From the NCBI GenBank assembly GCA_008729055.1, contig SDUX01000006.1, positions 1,187,501-1,251,500 on the forward strand: 64,000 nucleotides of DNA. The letters run 5' to 3'. This DNA comes from Pyropia haitanensis. Lineage: Eukaryota; Rhodophyta; Bangiophyceae; Bangiales; Bangiaceae. The number at the start of each line of letters is the position of its first letter. Position 1 is the first letter of the stretch. A program made the position numbers and the translations under genes. The notes under the pieces are model-generated. The model ran no database searches and was not told where the DNA came from. It saw only the letters and a program-made list of their open reading frames with translations. Positions 9,163 through 20,934 of the stretch are shown here, one piece after another.

Positions 9163-12100
9163 CTAAACGCCCGCCGTGCCCGGCGTGGCCGGCGGTGCCG
9201 CCGCGCCAGCGGGTGGCCGCGCCGGCAGCGGCGGCGGCGGCGGCGGCGCGGCCGATGCCGCCGCCGCTGGCGCCGATGGTGCCGCCGGTGCCGACGCTGC
9301 CGGTGGGGGGGCCGCCGCAGGCGGTGCCGACGGCGGCGGCGGACGCCCGGCCTCGGTGGCCAACGCGGCCGCCGGCGTGGCCGACGTGGGCAGCGCGGCC
9401 GACGCGGCCGGCGCGGCCGACGAAGGCGACGCGACCGGCGCGGCCGATACGGGCGGCGCGGCCGATACGGGCGGCGTGGCTGACGAGGGCGGCGCGGTTG
9501 ATGCAGTAGACGTGGGCGGCGCAGCCAATGCGGGCGGCGCGGCCAATGTGGGCGGCGAGGCCAATGTGGGCGGCGCGGCCAATGTGGGCGGCGCGGCCCG
9601 TGCGGCCGTCGCGGGCGGCGCGGCGGCGGCTGCCGCCGACACAGGCGGCCCCCCCTGTCCGACACCACCACCCGTCGACGGGCGCGACGCCGCTACCGCC
9701 GGAGCCGTCGGCCGCGCCCCAGCGCCAACGACCGGGGGCGGCGGCCGTGGCGGCGGTGCCACCTGCTTGGCCGGCGGTGGCAGCTGTGGTGCTGCTGGTG
9801 TAGCAGGCGCAGTGGGCGCCGGCGCAACCGGCTTGGCCGTCGGCGCCACCTGCTTGGCTGCCGGTGCCGGTGGCGGCGCTGCCGGCGTAGCCAGCGCCGC
9901 CGACGCCGGCGCCACCGGCTTGGCCGCCGGCGCCGTCGCGCCCGCCGTCGGCGAGGGCGGCGGCGGCCGCGTCGGCGCCGCCGTCACCCGTGCAGCCGCG
10001 GCAGTGCCCGTCGGAGCAGGTAGCCCCCCCACACCAGGTCGTCCGCCCGCTGTCGCCAAGGCGGTGGTCGGCACGGGGGCGGTCGCGCCCGGCGCGGCCG
10101 GCGGCCGCACCACCGCCGGTGGGGTCACCGCCGACAAGACCACCGCCGGCGGGACCGACGACAGGGGGACCACCGACGAAGAGGCCGACAGTCGAATCAC
10201 TGGCCGTGGGACCACCGGTGGCGGGACCACCGGCGGCGGGTCCACCGCCGGCACGACCACCGCTGGCGGCACCATTGACAGGGGGACCACGGCCGGCGCG
10301 GCCACCGACGCGGGCGCCCGCGCCGTCGACGGGGCCGCCCTTGCCGCCGCGGCGGCGGCAGGGGCAGGCGCCGGTGCGCCCGGCGGCAATGGTCCGGCGG
10401 CCGCGCCCGGGTTGGTCGACGTGCCAGGCGCACGGCCGCCGGCCGGCGCCACCACCGCCGCGGGCGCCGCGGCCGGACGCGCGGGCGGCAGCGGCGGGTC
10501 CGTGCCCGCCACTATGGGCGGCGCGGCACCACCCGTCGCCGGCGTCGCCGCCGCCCCCGCCGCCCCTGGCGCCCCTGGCGACGCCGCCGCTCCCGCATCT
10601 ACTGGTGCCACCGGCGCCGCCACCGCCTCTGCTCTCGGTGAGCTGGCCTTGGCCGCCGACGCGGGCGCTGACGACCGGGCGCCCCCCGATCCTCCTCCCT
10701 TGGACGCCTTGGCCGACACGCGCGGCTTCTTGGGCGTCCGCCCCGCGCGCCCGCCGTCGGCAGCTGCCCCCCCCGACGCGGGCCGCCGGGTGCCCGCCCC
10801 TTTGCGCGGCGTCGAGCCGGGCGTGCCCGCCCCCTTGCGCGGCGTCGACGCGGGGGTGTCGCCCGCAGGTGCCGACGCGGCCGCCACGGCCGCCGCCGCG
10901 GCGCGCGCGGCAGCGCGGCTCGCACTCCGCGCGGCGGTCCGCGCGGCGGTCCGCGCGGCGGCCTTCCACTCGCGGTACACCGCCGCGTTGCGGAGCACCG
11001 ACGAGCTGAGCCCCTCGGCGGTATCGAGGAACCAGGGCGCCTCGGCGGCAAGCTCGTCCGCCGACCACCCACCCCGCCGGCGGCTGACCAGCGACTGGAT
11101 GACCCGGTCCGCGGTCACGTCCGCCGCCGCACGGGCGGTCGAGACGGGGTGCGCGAGCGCGTAGGCGCGGGTGGCGAGCGCCAACCGCAGCCGCGTCAGC
11201 CGGGAGGCGGCCGCGTAGGCCGCGGCGGGGGCGTCGGTCAGCCGGTACCACGCGGCGGTGGTGCGGACCCAGAGGGCGGGCGTCGGCCCAAAGTCAATCG
11301 CCCAGTCCACCACCCGGCCCGTGCGAAGCCGGACGGGCAGGCCGTCGGTGGGGCTGGCGGGCAGCGCGATGCCCTCGAGAACCACCACCAGATGGTCTGG
11401 CGGGGTGGGGTCCACCGGCACCACCGTCTTTTCTACCACTACCCCGCGGCCGTGGAGGGCACGCCCGTGAGCGGTGGGGTGCACCTTGCGCGGAAACGCG
11501 TCCAGGCCGATAAAGCCGGGCGCGAGGGAGGAACGCGGGGCCTCCTGATCCCCAGTCCGGGTGACGGAGGGGGATGGACCACCGGCTGCACCATCGAGGC
11601 TGCCAGCGCTGACACCAGCCATGCCGACGCTGCTACCCGTCCCAGCTCCGTTGCCGCCGCCACCCGTACCAACCCCGTCGCCACCGCTGCCCGTCCCAGC
11701 CTTGCCGCCGTCACCATTCACGCCAACGCCGTCGCCGCCGCTGCCACCAACGCCGTCCACGCCGCTACCCGCAACCCCCTCACCGGCCGGGTCCCCACTA
11801 CGGGTGCCCCCATTGGCGGCGCTCCCCTTCGCCTGCTCGTCCTCCGCAGCATCCTTCTTGTCCTTCATGGCCACCTCCCCGTCCCCCTCGGCCCCCTTGC
11901 CGCCCGCCACGGTCCCCTTGCCGTCCTCCGTGGCCTCCTTCGCCTCCCCCGCTGCCTGCTTCCCATCCTCCACGGCCTCCTTCGCGTCCCCTGCAGCATG
12001 CTTTCCGTCCCCCTCGGCCTCCTCTCCTTCACCATTGACCGGAGGCGCAGGCGCGTCGAGGAGAATGACCGCGTAGCGGTCCATCACCCGGTGAGGAGTG

Positions 12101-14833
12101 CCCCCCTCCAAGTCCCAGTTAAAGACCGCGCCGTCCAGGTCCGTTTCGTGGATCACCCCTGGAGGGGTTGCAGCGACGTCCCGGGCGCCGCCGCCGCCGC
12201 CAGCAACATGCGTATGGCCCTCAACGTTTACGGATGCGCCAGCGTCGGCGCCAGCCTTGGCGCCAGCGTCTGCGTCCTCCCGACCGCCCGCGGGGCTAGC
12301 CTCGCGCTCGGCTGCTCCACCGTTGGGGACGTCCGCCTCCACCGCTGCAGCTCCGTGGTCTGGGCTCTCGTCCATGGCGTCCCTGTTGGGCACCCCCCTC
12401 TCCCCCCTGCCACCGCTCCCGACGCCCGCGTCGTCATCGGCCGAGGAGGCCACCGCCACCCGACGCGTGCGGCCACCCCGCACCGGCACGTCGGGCGTGA
12501 CGCCATCATCGTCCTCCTCATCCTCATTGTAGCTGATGCCCGCCATCATGCGGCGGGAGGAGCGCTCGGGGCGTGGCCGCCGCGGCGGTGGCACGTCCGG
12601 CTGGGATTGACGCGTCGCACGGCGGCCGCGCGTCCCTTCCGCAGCGGCATCCGCCGCCGCGCCCGCCCCGTTGGCCACCTCCGCGTCAGCGGCGCTGGCG
12701 CGGGAGCGCGACAGCCGCCCGCTGCGCCGCGTCGCCCGCCCGTCCGCCACCGCTGCCGCCGCCGCCGCCGCCGCAGCCGCCGCAGCCGCTTCTGCCGACG
12801 GCCGCGCAGGCGGCGGCGCGGGCGGCGGCGGCGGCCGCAGCCGCATGGCCGTCAGCCCCACCTCCCGCCAGCCGTCGGTCATGGCCACCTCTAGCTCCCG
12901 CACCGCCGCTTGGACGACCACCGTGTGCGCGGCGGCGGCGGCTTCGAGGTCCGCCGCCTCCCGCGCGGCGGCGGCCGCCTCGGCGGCCGCCGCCTCGCGC
13001 GCCGCGTCGAGCGCGCGGACGCGCGCGCTCGGCCGGCGCGACGCCACCTCCCGCGCCGCGGCGCGGGCGGCCTCGGCGTCGCGGCGCTCGGCGCGGGCGC
13101 GCTCCTTGGCCACCGCCGCCGCGGCGGCGGCAAAGTCCGCCGCGGGCACGTCCGCGAGCGCCGCCGCGAGCGCCACCTCCCGCGGGTGTGCCCGCCGGCG
13201 GAGCGCGGCAATGACCGCGTCGAGGGCGTCGGGGCCTTCAATAATGACCTCCCAGTGGGTACACGCGGTGGGCGCGGCGAGCAGGCGCAGCGCGTGCGCG
13301 ACGGTGGCCGGGACGGGCTCGCCGTCACTGCCAATGTCCACATCGCTGCCGCTGTCGCCGTCACTGTCCGCGACGTCGGCACCATCGCCGGCGTCCGCGG
13401 CAGTGTCCGTCGCCGGTGGCGACGCGGCCGCCGCACCCGCACCGGCATCCACATCCATGGCCATCGACCCGCCACGGTCGTCGGGGCCGCGGGTAGCGCC
13501 AGCGGCCACCAGCGCCGCGGTTGCCGCGGCAATCACGTCCATCGGTTGGCTCGGGCAAGACTCGGCCCCATCCTTGTCATCATGGGGGGAACCTACGGGG
13601 GCGCTGGCAGGAGCAGCAGCGTCCGCTGCCGCCGCGGTGGGAGCATTGGCCGCAGGGTCGGCGGCGCCAGGCGAGGCCCCGCGAGGGACCGACGCCCCGG
13701 GGCCGCCAGCGCCGTTACAGCCGGCAGCCGCTGCTGGGTCGGTCGCCGCGCGGTCGCGGCCGGGGCGGCCACGACGGTTGGCCGACTCGTGCTGTTCGGT
13801 GGGCTCCGATGACAAGAGACGCTGGGACGGGCGGAGCAGCCGGCCACTGCGCGACGCGACCGGCCGAGTGACCTCTGGCGTCTGGGCAGCATTCGGGAGA
13901 ACGAGACGACAGTAAAGGCCACGGGAAAACGACAACGAGAGACAAGCAAAGGTGCACGGGGGGAGGAGAAGGGAGGTGGGCAAATCAAGAACAGTGCAGC
14001 CAGAATCGACGAACGCAAGGGGCGACGCAAAGAGACGCGCGCGACAACCATACCAGTCAGTCGTCTGGGCAGCCGAGCCCACCCACGCGTGCGCTGCCAT
14101 GGCCACCCCTCACGACGCACGGCAGGGACAGCAAACAAAAAGATGGAGACACGCACACCACCCGAGTGCGCGGACGGGCGTGAGCACAACAAACGTACTT
14201 TCCGTCGCCCCTTGCCCTTGCGTGCCGCCTTGCGCGCAGCCGCCGCCGCCTTGGCCTCTGCCGCCGCCGCCGCCTTGGCCGCCGCCTCTGCCGCCCGCGC
14301 CGCGGCCTCCCGCTCCGCCGCCGCCACCGCGGCGGCACGCGCCGCCGCCCGCCGTGCGGCGGCGGCGGCGGCGACCACGTCCGGCTCCCGGTACACCCGG
14401 TCGCCGTCGCCAAAGTACCACCACAGGTTGCCCGCCGCGTCCGCACCGAGTGGCGCCACCGCCAGGTCCGACGCGTGCAGCGTCGCGACCGTCCCCGGCG
14501 GCAGGTGCGACGCGGCCGTGTCGTGCTCCGCCCACACCGCCTCGCCAACGGCGTGGAGGACACGCAGGCGCGTCGCGGGCGGGACGGCAGCCATGTACGT
14601 TGCCTCGTCCTCAAAGACGTGCAGGGGGAGGCACGCCTCGGGCGGCACGTCACCAGCAGCGTCCCTGCCACCGGCGCCCGCGTCGGCGCCGCCCCCCGCG
14701 CCGCCACGGCTGGGCGACGCGCGCGGCACGACGCCGCCGCGCGTGGCGGTTGTGCTGCCGACGCCACCCGCCGGCAGGTGCACCATGTCGGCGAGGTAGC
14801 CGCCCGTGGCGGGTGCCACGGCGCCACCGCCGC

Positions 14834-14864
<31 letters not shown>

Positions 14865-15643
14865 CGCGGCCGCCGCCGGTCGAGCGCCGCCGTCGCTGTC
14901 GCCGTCGCCCTCTCGGCCGCCACCACCCGCACCGCCCGGCCGCCCGTCGCGCAAGTCCGCCCACGCCTCCTCCCCAAACACCTCGTCCAGCAGCTCCGCC
15001 GACACCCGCGGGTCGGGCGGTGGGCTCGCCGACGGCCGCCGGCTCCCCCCCCCGCCCCCCCGCCGGCAGCGGCGGCGGGCGGCCGCCCGCGGGGGGGCTC
15101 CCCCCCCACCCCCCCCGGCGTGCGCACCCCCCCCCCCCCCCCCCCAGCGTCGGCGCTTCCCCCCCCCCGGCGGCGGCGCGTCGACGCGGGCGACGCCCGC
15201 GAGCAGCGGCGCAAACGCCGCCGGCCGCTTGCGCACAAACCGCCCCAGCAGCAGCAGCCACCGCCCCGCACACGACGGCCCCGCGGCGGCGCCGAGCAGC
15301 CGCCCGTGGAGCGCCGCGAGGAGCGGCGTCGTCGGCACCGCGGCGGCGGCAAAGTCCGCCTCGAGGTCCGCCGCCGCCGCGGGGGGGAGGCCGAGCACGC
15401 CACGGAGCAGCCACAGCAGCCGCCACAGGGCGGGGAGCTCCCACGCGGCCCGCAGCGACGCGACGGCGGCGGCGGTGGACGCGGCGGTGGGCGGCCGCGG
15501 CGTGGACGCGGCCGCCGCTGCTGCCAGTGTCGGGGGGGGCGGGGGGGAACCGGCTGGCGGGTTGCTGGGGGGGGGGGGGGGGAGCCAGCCGCGCGCGGCC
15601 GGCCGCGGCTGGACCGCCCGCCAGGCCGCGTGGGCGTCTCCAT
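9163..15643 (-). CDS. DDT-WHIM-RFD chromatin protein, one intron
   Basis: Exon 1 is 15643-14199, the intron 14198-13882 (317 nt, GTACGT...CCCAG, phase 0), and exon 2 is 13881-9163, stop TAG. Total about 2054 residues. A DDT domain lies at about 15460-15185 (ELPALWRLLWLLRGVLGLPP, then LLGRFVRKRPAAFAPLLAG). A WHIM/CECR2-like block lies at about 14580-14340 (RLRVLHAVGEAVW, VAPLGADAAGNLWWYFGDGD), followed by a charged coil. Exon 2 has acidic stretches, a LEA-like Lys/Glu/Ala repeat (about 12050-11800) and an RFD/RFTS-like domain at about 11330-11050 (DWAIDFGPTPALWVRTTAAW), the type found in DNMT1/MET1. The tail is Pro/Ala repeat. DDT proteins usually partner ISWI-type remodellers. The ATG at 15643 is in the wrong frame unless the 16-base C-run at 15582-15567 is 17 long. 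An upstream exon spliced at that run is the alternative. Confidence 0.72.
9395..9612. repeat. In-frame 18-bp tandem minisatellite
   Basis: About twelve degenerate copies of an 18-base unit of the type ggcggcgcggccaatgtg, inside the last exon of the DDT gene. They encode a Pro/Ala/Thr-rich repeat (APPTLA, SPPTLA, APPALA). Copies between 9530 and 9600 are nearly identical, suggesting recent slippage. Confidence 0.8.
15567..15582. repeat. G16 homopolymer that breaks the DDT reading frame
   Basis: A run of 16 G on the plus strand (16 C in the gene's sense). The ATG-initiated frame from 15643 and the frame of the DDT domain meet exactly here and differ by one base. Confidence 0.7.
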
Positions 15644-18508
15644 GGCCTACCCCCCGACGAACCGAGTGGCAAGGGACGACGGTAGTGGGAGGGGCGTGGG
15701 AGGGGGGGGGTCACGCACGTCGGCCGGCCCACCGGCGTCCGGCCGCCCAGACGACGGGCGTCGAGACGGGCACCAAAAGCCGCCAAGGTGACGAGGACGA
15801 GTGCGGGGCAGGGCAAATCGATACGGCGCCGCGCGTCCACGGCGCCCAGGCGCAGGCGGGCGACACAAGGTGGAGGGTGAGGCGAGCAGCGGGATCCGCG
15901 GCGACCAGCCGAGGCGGACGGCGCGGCGGGTGGAAAAAGGGGGTGGACGTGGAGGGGACGACAGGGCGGGGGGGGGGGGGGGGGGAGGGGGAAGGCCCAC
16001 CACCCGCCCGGCCGCGGCACGCGCGCGCAGTCGGCGCGGGCGGCGGGCGCCGCCGCCGCGCGGGGGGCGGTGCGGGGGGGGGGGGGGGGGGGTGGGGGGG
16101 GGTGGCGGAGCGCGCGCCCGCGCCCACGGTGAGGGGGGGCGCGGCGCGAGGGGGGTGTGGGCCCCCTCTCTACCGCGGCGGCGCGCGCGGCGGCCGGCGG
16201 GAAATCTTTTGGGCGGCGCCCGCCTCTGCTTTTTCAACACGTGGTCCGCCCGACTGAAAGGGGGCGGGGGGGGGGGGGGGGGGGATTGCGCGCCGCGGAC
16301 GGGACGCCCGTTGGGTGGCGCGGCGCTTTTTTTGGTCGCGCGCGCCGACGATGGCGCGACGCCGCGGCGCCGGTCGACGCGTACGACAGGCGCGCGTCGA
16401 GGGCTGGTTTGGGTGGTGGCACCGCGGACAGGGTGCGGCGACGGGGATGGTCGGGTGCCCGTCACGCGCACGCCACGCTTCCGCCCTCGTTTTGGGAGCA
16501 CGGGACGGGCAAGGACCTCCGACGCAGGGACCAGACACCCGGAAAGGAAAGGGGAGAGGCTGTAGCGGAGACAGGGCGGCGGGGAATGGGTGCGGAGCGG
16601 GGCGAAAGAGGCAACGATGGGGGAAGCGCAAAGGGGGGGATGCGCGATGGGAGCAAGGCCCCTGCGCAAAGTACAGGAAGGCAGAGAAAAACCGAGCGAG
16701 ACGGGAGGGGGAAAAGAGAGAGTGGCAGCCCACAAACAGGCGAGACGAGGAACAAAGAGGCAATGGTCGGTCTCATCAACGGACCACGCGAGGGGGCTCA
16801 GCGGCGGGGAAGCGGCCCAACGCAGCACCAGGTCAATAGCAAAGAGGCGGCAGGTTCCAAACAGGAGGGAAAGGGACCGGCGGACAGGATGATAGACTCG
16901 CAGGGAGGCGGCGGCAGTGGGAGCAAGTCTAGCTGCGGAGCGGGGCTCTCCCGCGGTGCGCCAGCGAGGGGTGGCCGGCCAAGGCACTGCCAAAAACGAC
17001 GCGCCACGACGCGACCAACGGCTCGTATTCGCACAAGATTGAGACACGTAAGAGAAAAGTGAATCTTTACATTCAACATGGCACGTTTTGAGATCCTGTC
17101 TGGTCAGATGAGTGATGGCGACGTTTCAATCGGCCGTACGTGTGACCAAGGTGATGCTGGTACACTTCCGTCGCGTCATTTTGGCCACGTGTCGCTTTGG
17201 ATTGCGCTCGGCGCGCCGGCGGTGCGCAGACTCTGCGACAGACCGGCAGCGGCGCTCGTGTGGGTAGCTCCGCCCGCCGGCAATGGCCGCGCGCGTCGGC
17301 GGCGGGACGGGAGAGCCGGTCGGCGGGCCGCGGCGCTGGCCGCCGCGCTAGGGGGAACGTTTGGTGGGGCGAGTGAGCCACACCCACCTGGCCGGCCCGC
17401 CGCGTCCCCCTCCACTCGTTTTGTCTGCACGGCGCCACGCACAAGGGCGCTGCGGGACCCGGCGCTCCCGTATCTGTTCTCCTATTCCAGGATGACCACT
17501 TCCGTCGTACGGTGTCGATGTATCCAAGTGAACGGGCGCCGTTGCCGCCGTCTGCGCGCATGGGGCATGGCGGCGAGGCGACGCCTGCCGAGGTGGTCGC
17601 GAGCGCTGCCGTCGCCGCCGCTACGGCGCTGGGGCCGTGACCACCAGCGGCGGTGGCGCTCGCGGGGGTCCACCGCTTTCGCCAGAAGGGACAAGTCCCC
17701 ACGCAGGGGGGTGGTTGGGGGGACACCCGCCCGCGGCTCCCCCGTCGCGACAGGTGCCGCCGACGTCCCTGCAATGATACGCCGCTCATGACGGGCTCGT
17801 CGGCGCGAGGTCGCTCGAGTCTCTGGGTTGATGCCGCGGCGTTGGGTGGCGTCGCCCGCGCGCACCTCGTCCGCCACGGCTACCGCCGCCGCGGCCGACG
17901 CGCGCCTGTCCATGGAGACCGCCGTCGCGGGCGCCTCGATGGCGGGGTGTTTTTGAATCTTCCGTTGTCTTTTTCAAGCCGATCACAGGTGTGATCGTAC
18001 GTGACAAGCTCCGTGTGCGGAGCCGATGGAGTTTACAACTCGCGAGTACTTGCAAAAGTTCCATCGCTGCCCACCGCGTCGAGTCGTCGACGGGCGTGTG
18101 CATGCCGCCCTACGATGCCGCCTCGTTCCTTCTTTGCGCCTCGCACCCCGACGTGCCGCCCGGCGCGTGCTGTGTACCACCTCTCAGAGTCTGCCTGGGG
18201 ACTGCCGCGGGTGCTGGCCGAGCTCTGCGCCTGCCGGCGCCATGGCAGGTGACTACTTTTTGGGCGGCTCGATGGGCGGCCCCTTTTGAGACACTCGCGC
18301 CGAGCGGGGTCGCCCGCGACCGAGCGGGTACGCCCGGGCAGGCTTGGCGACTTTGGCGGCGTGGGAGCTCACGGTCGAGCGTCCGTCGGTGGGGGTCTGC
18401 CTTTTTTTTTTTTTTCTTTTTTCCTCGTGTTTTTCCACCTCCCACACCCGGACCGGCGTGTGTGGAGACGCGGGGCGCGCGGCGGTGGCGGCACCGGCGG
18501 GAGCGCCC
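15644..18508. other. Long divergent intergenic region
   Basis: Lies between the DDT gene (-) and the DUF262 gene (+). 15650-16300 is G-run rich. 16500-16960 is strongly purine-biased on the plus strand, thus C/T-rich in the sense of the DDT gene, and may be its 5' leader or a leader intron. 17070-17790 carries two overlapping open frames of about 237 codons on opposite strands. The minus one has the more ordinary composition, but neither shows a known motif, and I call no gene. A short frame starting MEFTTREYLQKF at 18026 is also unassigned. Confidence 0.4.
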
Positions 18509-20934
18509 ATGGCGTTTGTCAGCCCCTGTGCTGGTGCGGCCAGCGCGGTCGCCCTGCTGGGGGGAGGACGCTTGGCGCAGCGGAGCTGGCTCTGTCGACG
18601 CGAGGCGGCGGCTGGGGCGGGGTGGGGGCGACGCGGGCGGGTTTCCACCTGCGGAGTGGGGGGTGTCCGCTGCAGCGCGACACAGGCATTCTCTACCAGC
18701 TGTCTCAAGCTTAAGCAGGTCCGTCGGGAGGGTCTCATGGTGCAATGTCGTGTGTCTTGGTCTTGTGCCTTTGTTGTTGTGTTGACTTTTTTTTCTATCC
18801 CAGTACACCCTCTTTCTGACACAATTTTGTACCCTTTTCTTTCCGGTCGCGTGTGGTTGTCTCTCTCGCTGTCAACCCTCCACAGTTGTTTGCTGAGGAC
18901 GTGCGCTACATCCTGCCCATCTACCAGCGCAAGTATTCGTGGGATGAAGAAACCGCCTCCCAGTTCTTGGGCCAGCTGCTCACTCGCGTGCGTGCTGGTT
19001 ACGAGGAGCTGACGCTCTCGGCTGAGGGAGCGGATGATGTGGGCGGCGGCGGGCCACCGCCACTGACCCCAGAGGTCATCCGCTCGTGGACGCTGGCGCA
19101 GGACCCGATCAGCATCGGCTTCATTGTGCTCTACCACGTGGGGAGCGAGGACGGCCTGTACGGGGTTGTCGATGGCCAGCAGCGTATGATCACGCTCAGC
19201 TTCATTTTCGCCGCCCTTCGTGAGTGCTTTTCTGTCTCAGACGATGCAGCCGACGGTGCTCGCGCGACCGAGATGCATGACCGCATCCACCAGCGGGAGC
19301 ACGTGTCCCGCGGGCTGAGTGCCAGGGCCCGTCTGACGGTGCGGAAGCAGGACGCGGATTTGTTTGAGCGGCTCTGCCTGGTGCCTGGGGGCATGCGCGC
19401 TTTGCTCAAGGACGTGGCAGACGGGCGGCTGGTGCCGGCGTCTGACTCGCGGCGGATGATGGTCGAGGCTCAGCTGACCATCCTTCGTATCCTCCAGGAC
19501 GAAGAACCTGACGTGCTACGCCTCCTGGCCAGCTACATCCTCGAGTGCCATTACGGTGTCATGCTGGCAGACCACCAGCAGACGGCCCACCAGCTGTTTA
19601 GCAGTCTGAACTTCAAGTCCAGCGTGCAGCTGGAACCGCTGGACCGCTTCCGCAGCGCCCTCATCATTGCAGACGAGGCACAGCTGATGGACGCCGCCGC
19701 CGCGGCGAAGCGCGCGTGGGCACCGACAGTGGGAGGGGAGGGTGGGGTGGTGGCGACTTCTACGCCCACCCAGTCGTCGCTCGAGCCCGTCTGGGACGAT
19801 CTCGAGCACCACCGCGGCCGAGACTTCCTGTCGGCCGCTGTCCTTTGCCAGATCCAGTCGCGACTCGGGCTAATTGAAGGAGACCTGGGACCCCGCATCG
19901 ATGCCGCACACCCAGCGCTGTCGGACAAGTATGAGAAGGAAGCCGAGCTCTTACTGGCGACGTCATCTGCGGGTGCTGCCGCGTTTCTAGACGTGGACTT
20001 TGCGCGGCTGCTGATGCTGTTTGGAGTGGTTGACCGGGCGGCGCTGCCGGCGGGCGCCCGCAATAGTCGCATCAGCGACTTACTCTCGTCGCTGAAAGGG
20101 TGTGGTCAGCTCCCCTGGGCACCGGTTGTGTACACCTTTTTGCGGAACCGCCTGGACGCCGACGGGGTTCCCCTTGCAGAGTGCGTGGCGGAGACAGAGG
20201 TCTTCTTGGCCGCATTGGACCGCTATGTCTTTTTTCTGTTGGTCACCCAGACGCAGGCGTATGCGGTGATGCGCCTCCACCGTATTCTCGTCTCGGTCCG
20301 CGACGGGATGGACGTGGGGCACCTTATGGTACTTGGCACCGAGGATCTGGAGGGGCTGCGGACCAAGCTGGGACTGCCGGGCCTGGCGCGCAAGCGCAAC
20401 GGGATTGCCCTGACCGTGTTGCTCCGCGCCGAGGCGGCGACGCGCATGGCGCCTGCAGGGGCGTCGGCGGCCCGGCGAGCGGCGGCTGCGGTGCCCGCCC
20501 CTGCATCGTCGCTCTCGTCCCTGTCGGTGGAGCACGTGCTGCCGGCCAAGGTGGGGCCCAACTCGGCGTGGGCCCGCCTCATCCCCGACAAGGATGTGCG
20601 CGCGGACGTGTGTCACTCCCTGGGCAACCTCACCCTCCTGGGTGGGGGTGCCAACAGCGCCGCGTCCAACCGTGACTTTGCCGTCAAGAAGGAAACGTAC
20701 CAGCGACTGGAGGGCGCGGGCCTCACCGCCCTGACCGCCGAGGTGATGGCGGAGAAGCACTGGGACGAGGCCACCATCCGCCGCCGGCATCATCGGCTGG
20801 TGGAGCTCCTGCTCACGCCGTATGTGGAGGCGCTGCAGGCAGCGGGGGGCGGGGGAGGTGCGAAGAGCGGGGGGGCGAAACCGGGGCGGCGCAAGAGTGC
20901 GGGCTTGCGCGGCCTGACGATCCCCCTGTGCTAG
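18509..20934 (+). CDS. DUF262-DUF1524 (GmrSD-like) nuclease with organelle leader
   Basis: Exon 1 18509-18718, intron 18719-18885 (167 nt, GTCCGT...CCACAG, phase 0), exon 2 18886-20934; 752 residues. Exon 1 reads as a transit peptide: MAFVSP, Arg/Ala/Ser/Gly-rich, no acidic residues, ending VRCSATQAFSTS. Splicing gives LKLKQLFAEDVRYILPIYQR, which completes the usual start of DUF262. Motifs: PIYQRKYSW (residues 81-89) and VDGQQR (165-170), the nucleotide-binding signature of the GmrS-type ParB/Srx-like fold. The C-terminal DUF1524 His-Me finger is visible as SVEHVLP (His620), HSLGNLTLL (Asn651) and NSAASNRDF (660-668). In bacteria this fusion acts as a type IV restriction or anti-phage nuclease. 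Plastid or mitochondrial location is inferred. The body is less GC-rich than its neighbours and nearly free of Ala repeats, which points to lateral gain. Confidence 0.85.

Noticed and set aside
9176..11164. Long plus-strand open frame of Ala/Gly/Thr-rich protein
   Set aside because: It is the antisense shadow of the DDT/RFD exon; the minus frame contains the recognisable RFD domain and spliced continuity.
17073..17791. Opposed ~237-codon frames as a gene
   Set aside because: Both strands are open over the same stretch, and no motif, splice support or convincing start separates them.
18886..20934. DUF262-DUF1524 gene as bacterial contamination in the assembly
   Set aside because: It has an in-frame GT-AG intron joining a eukaryotic-type leader, and is flanked on both sides by GC-rich eukaryotic genes in the same contiguous sequence.
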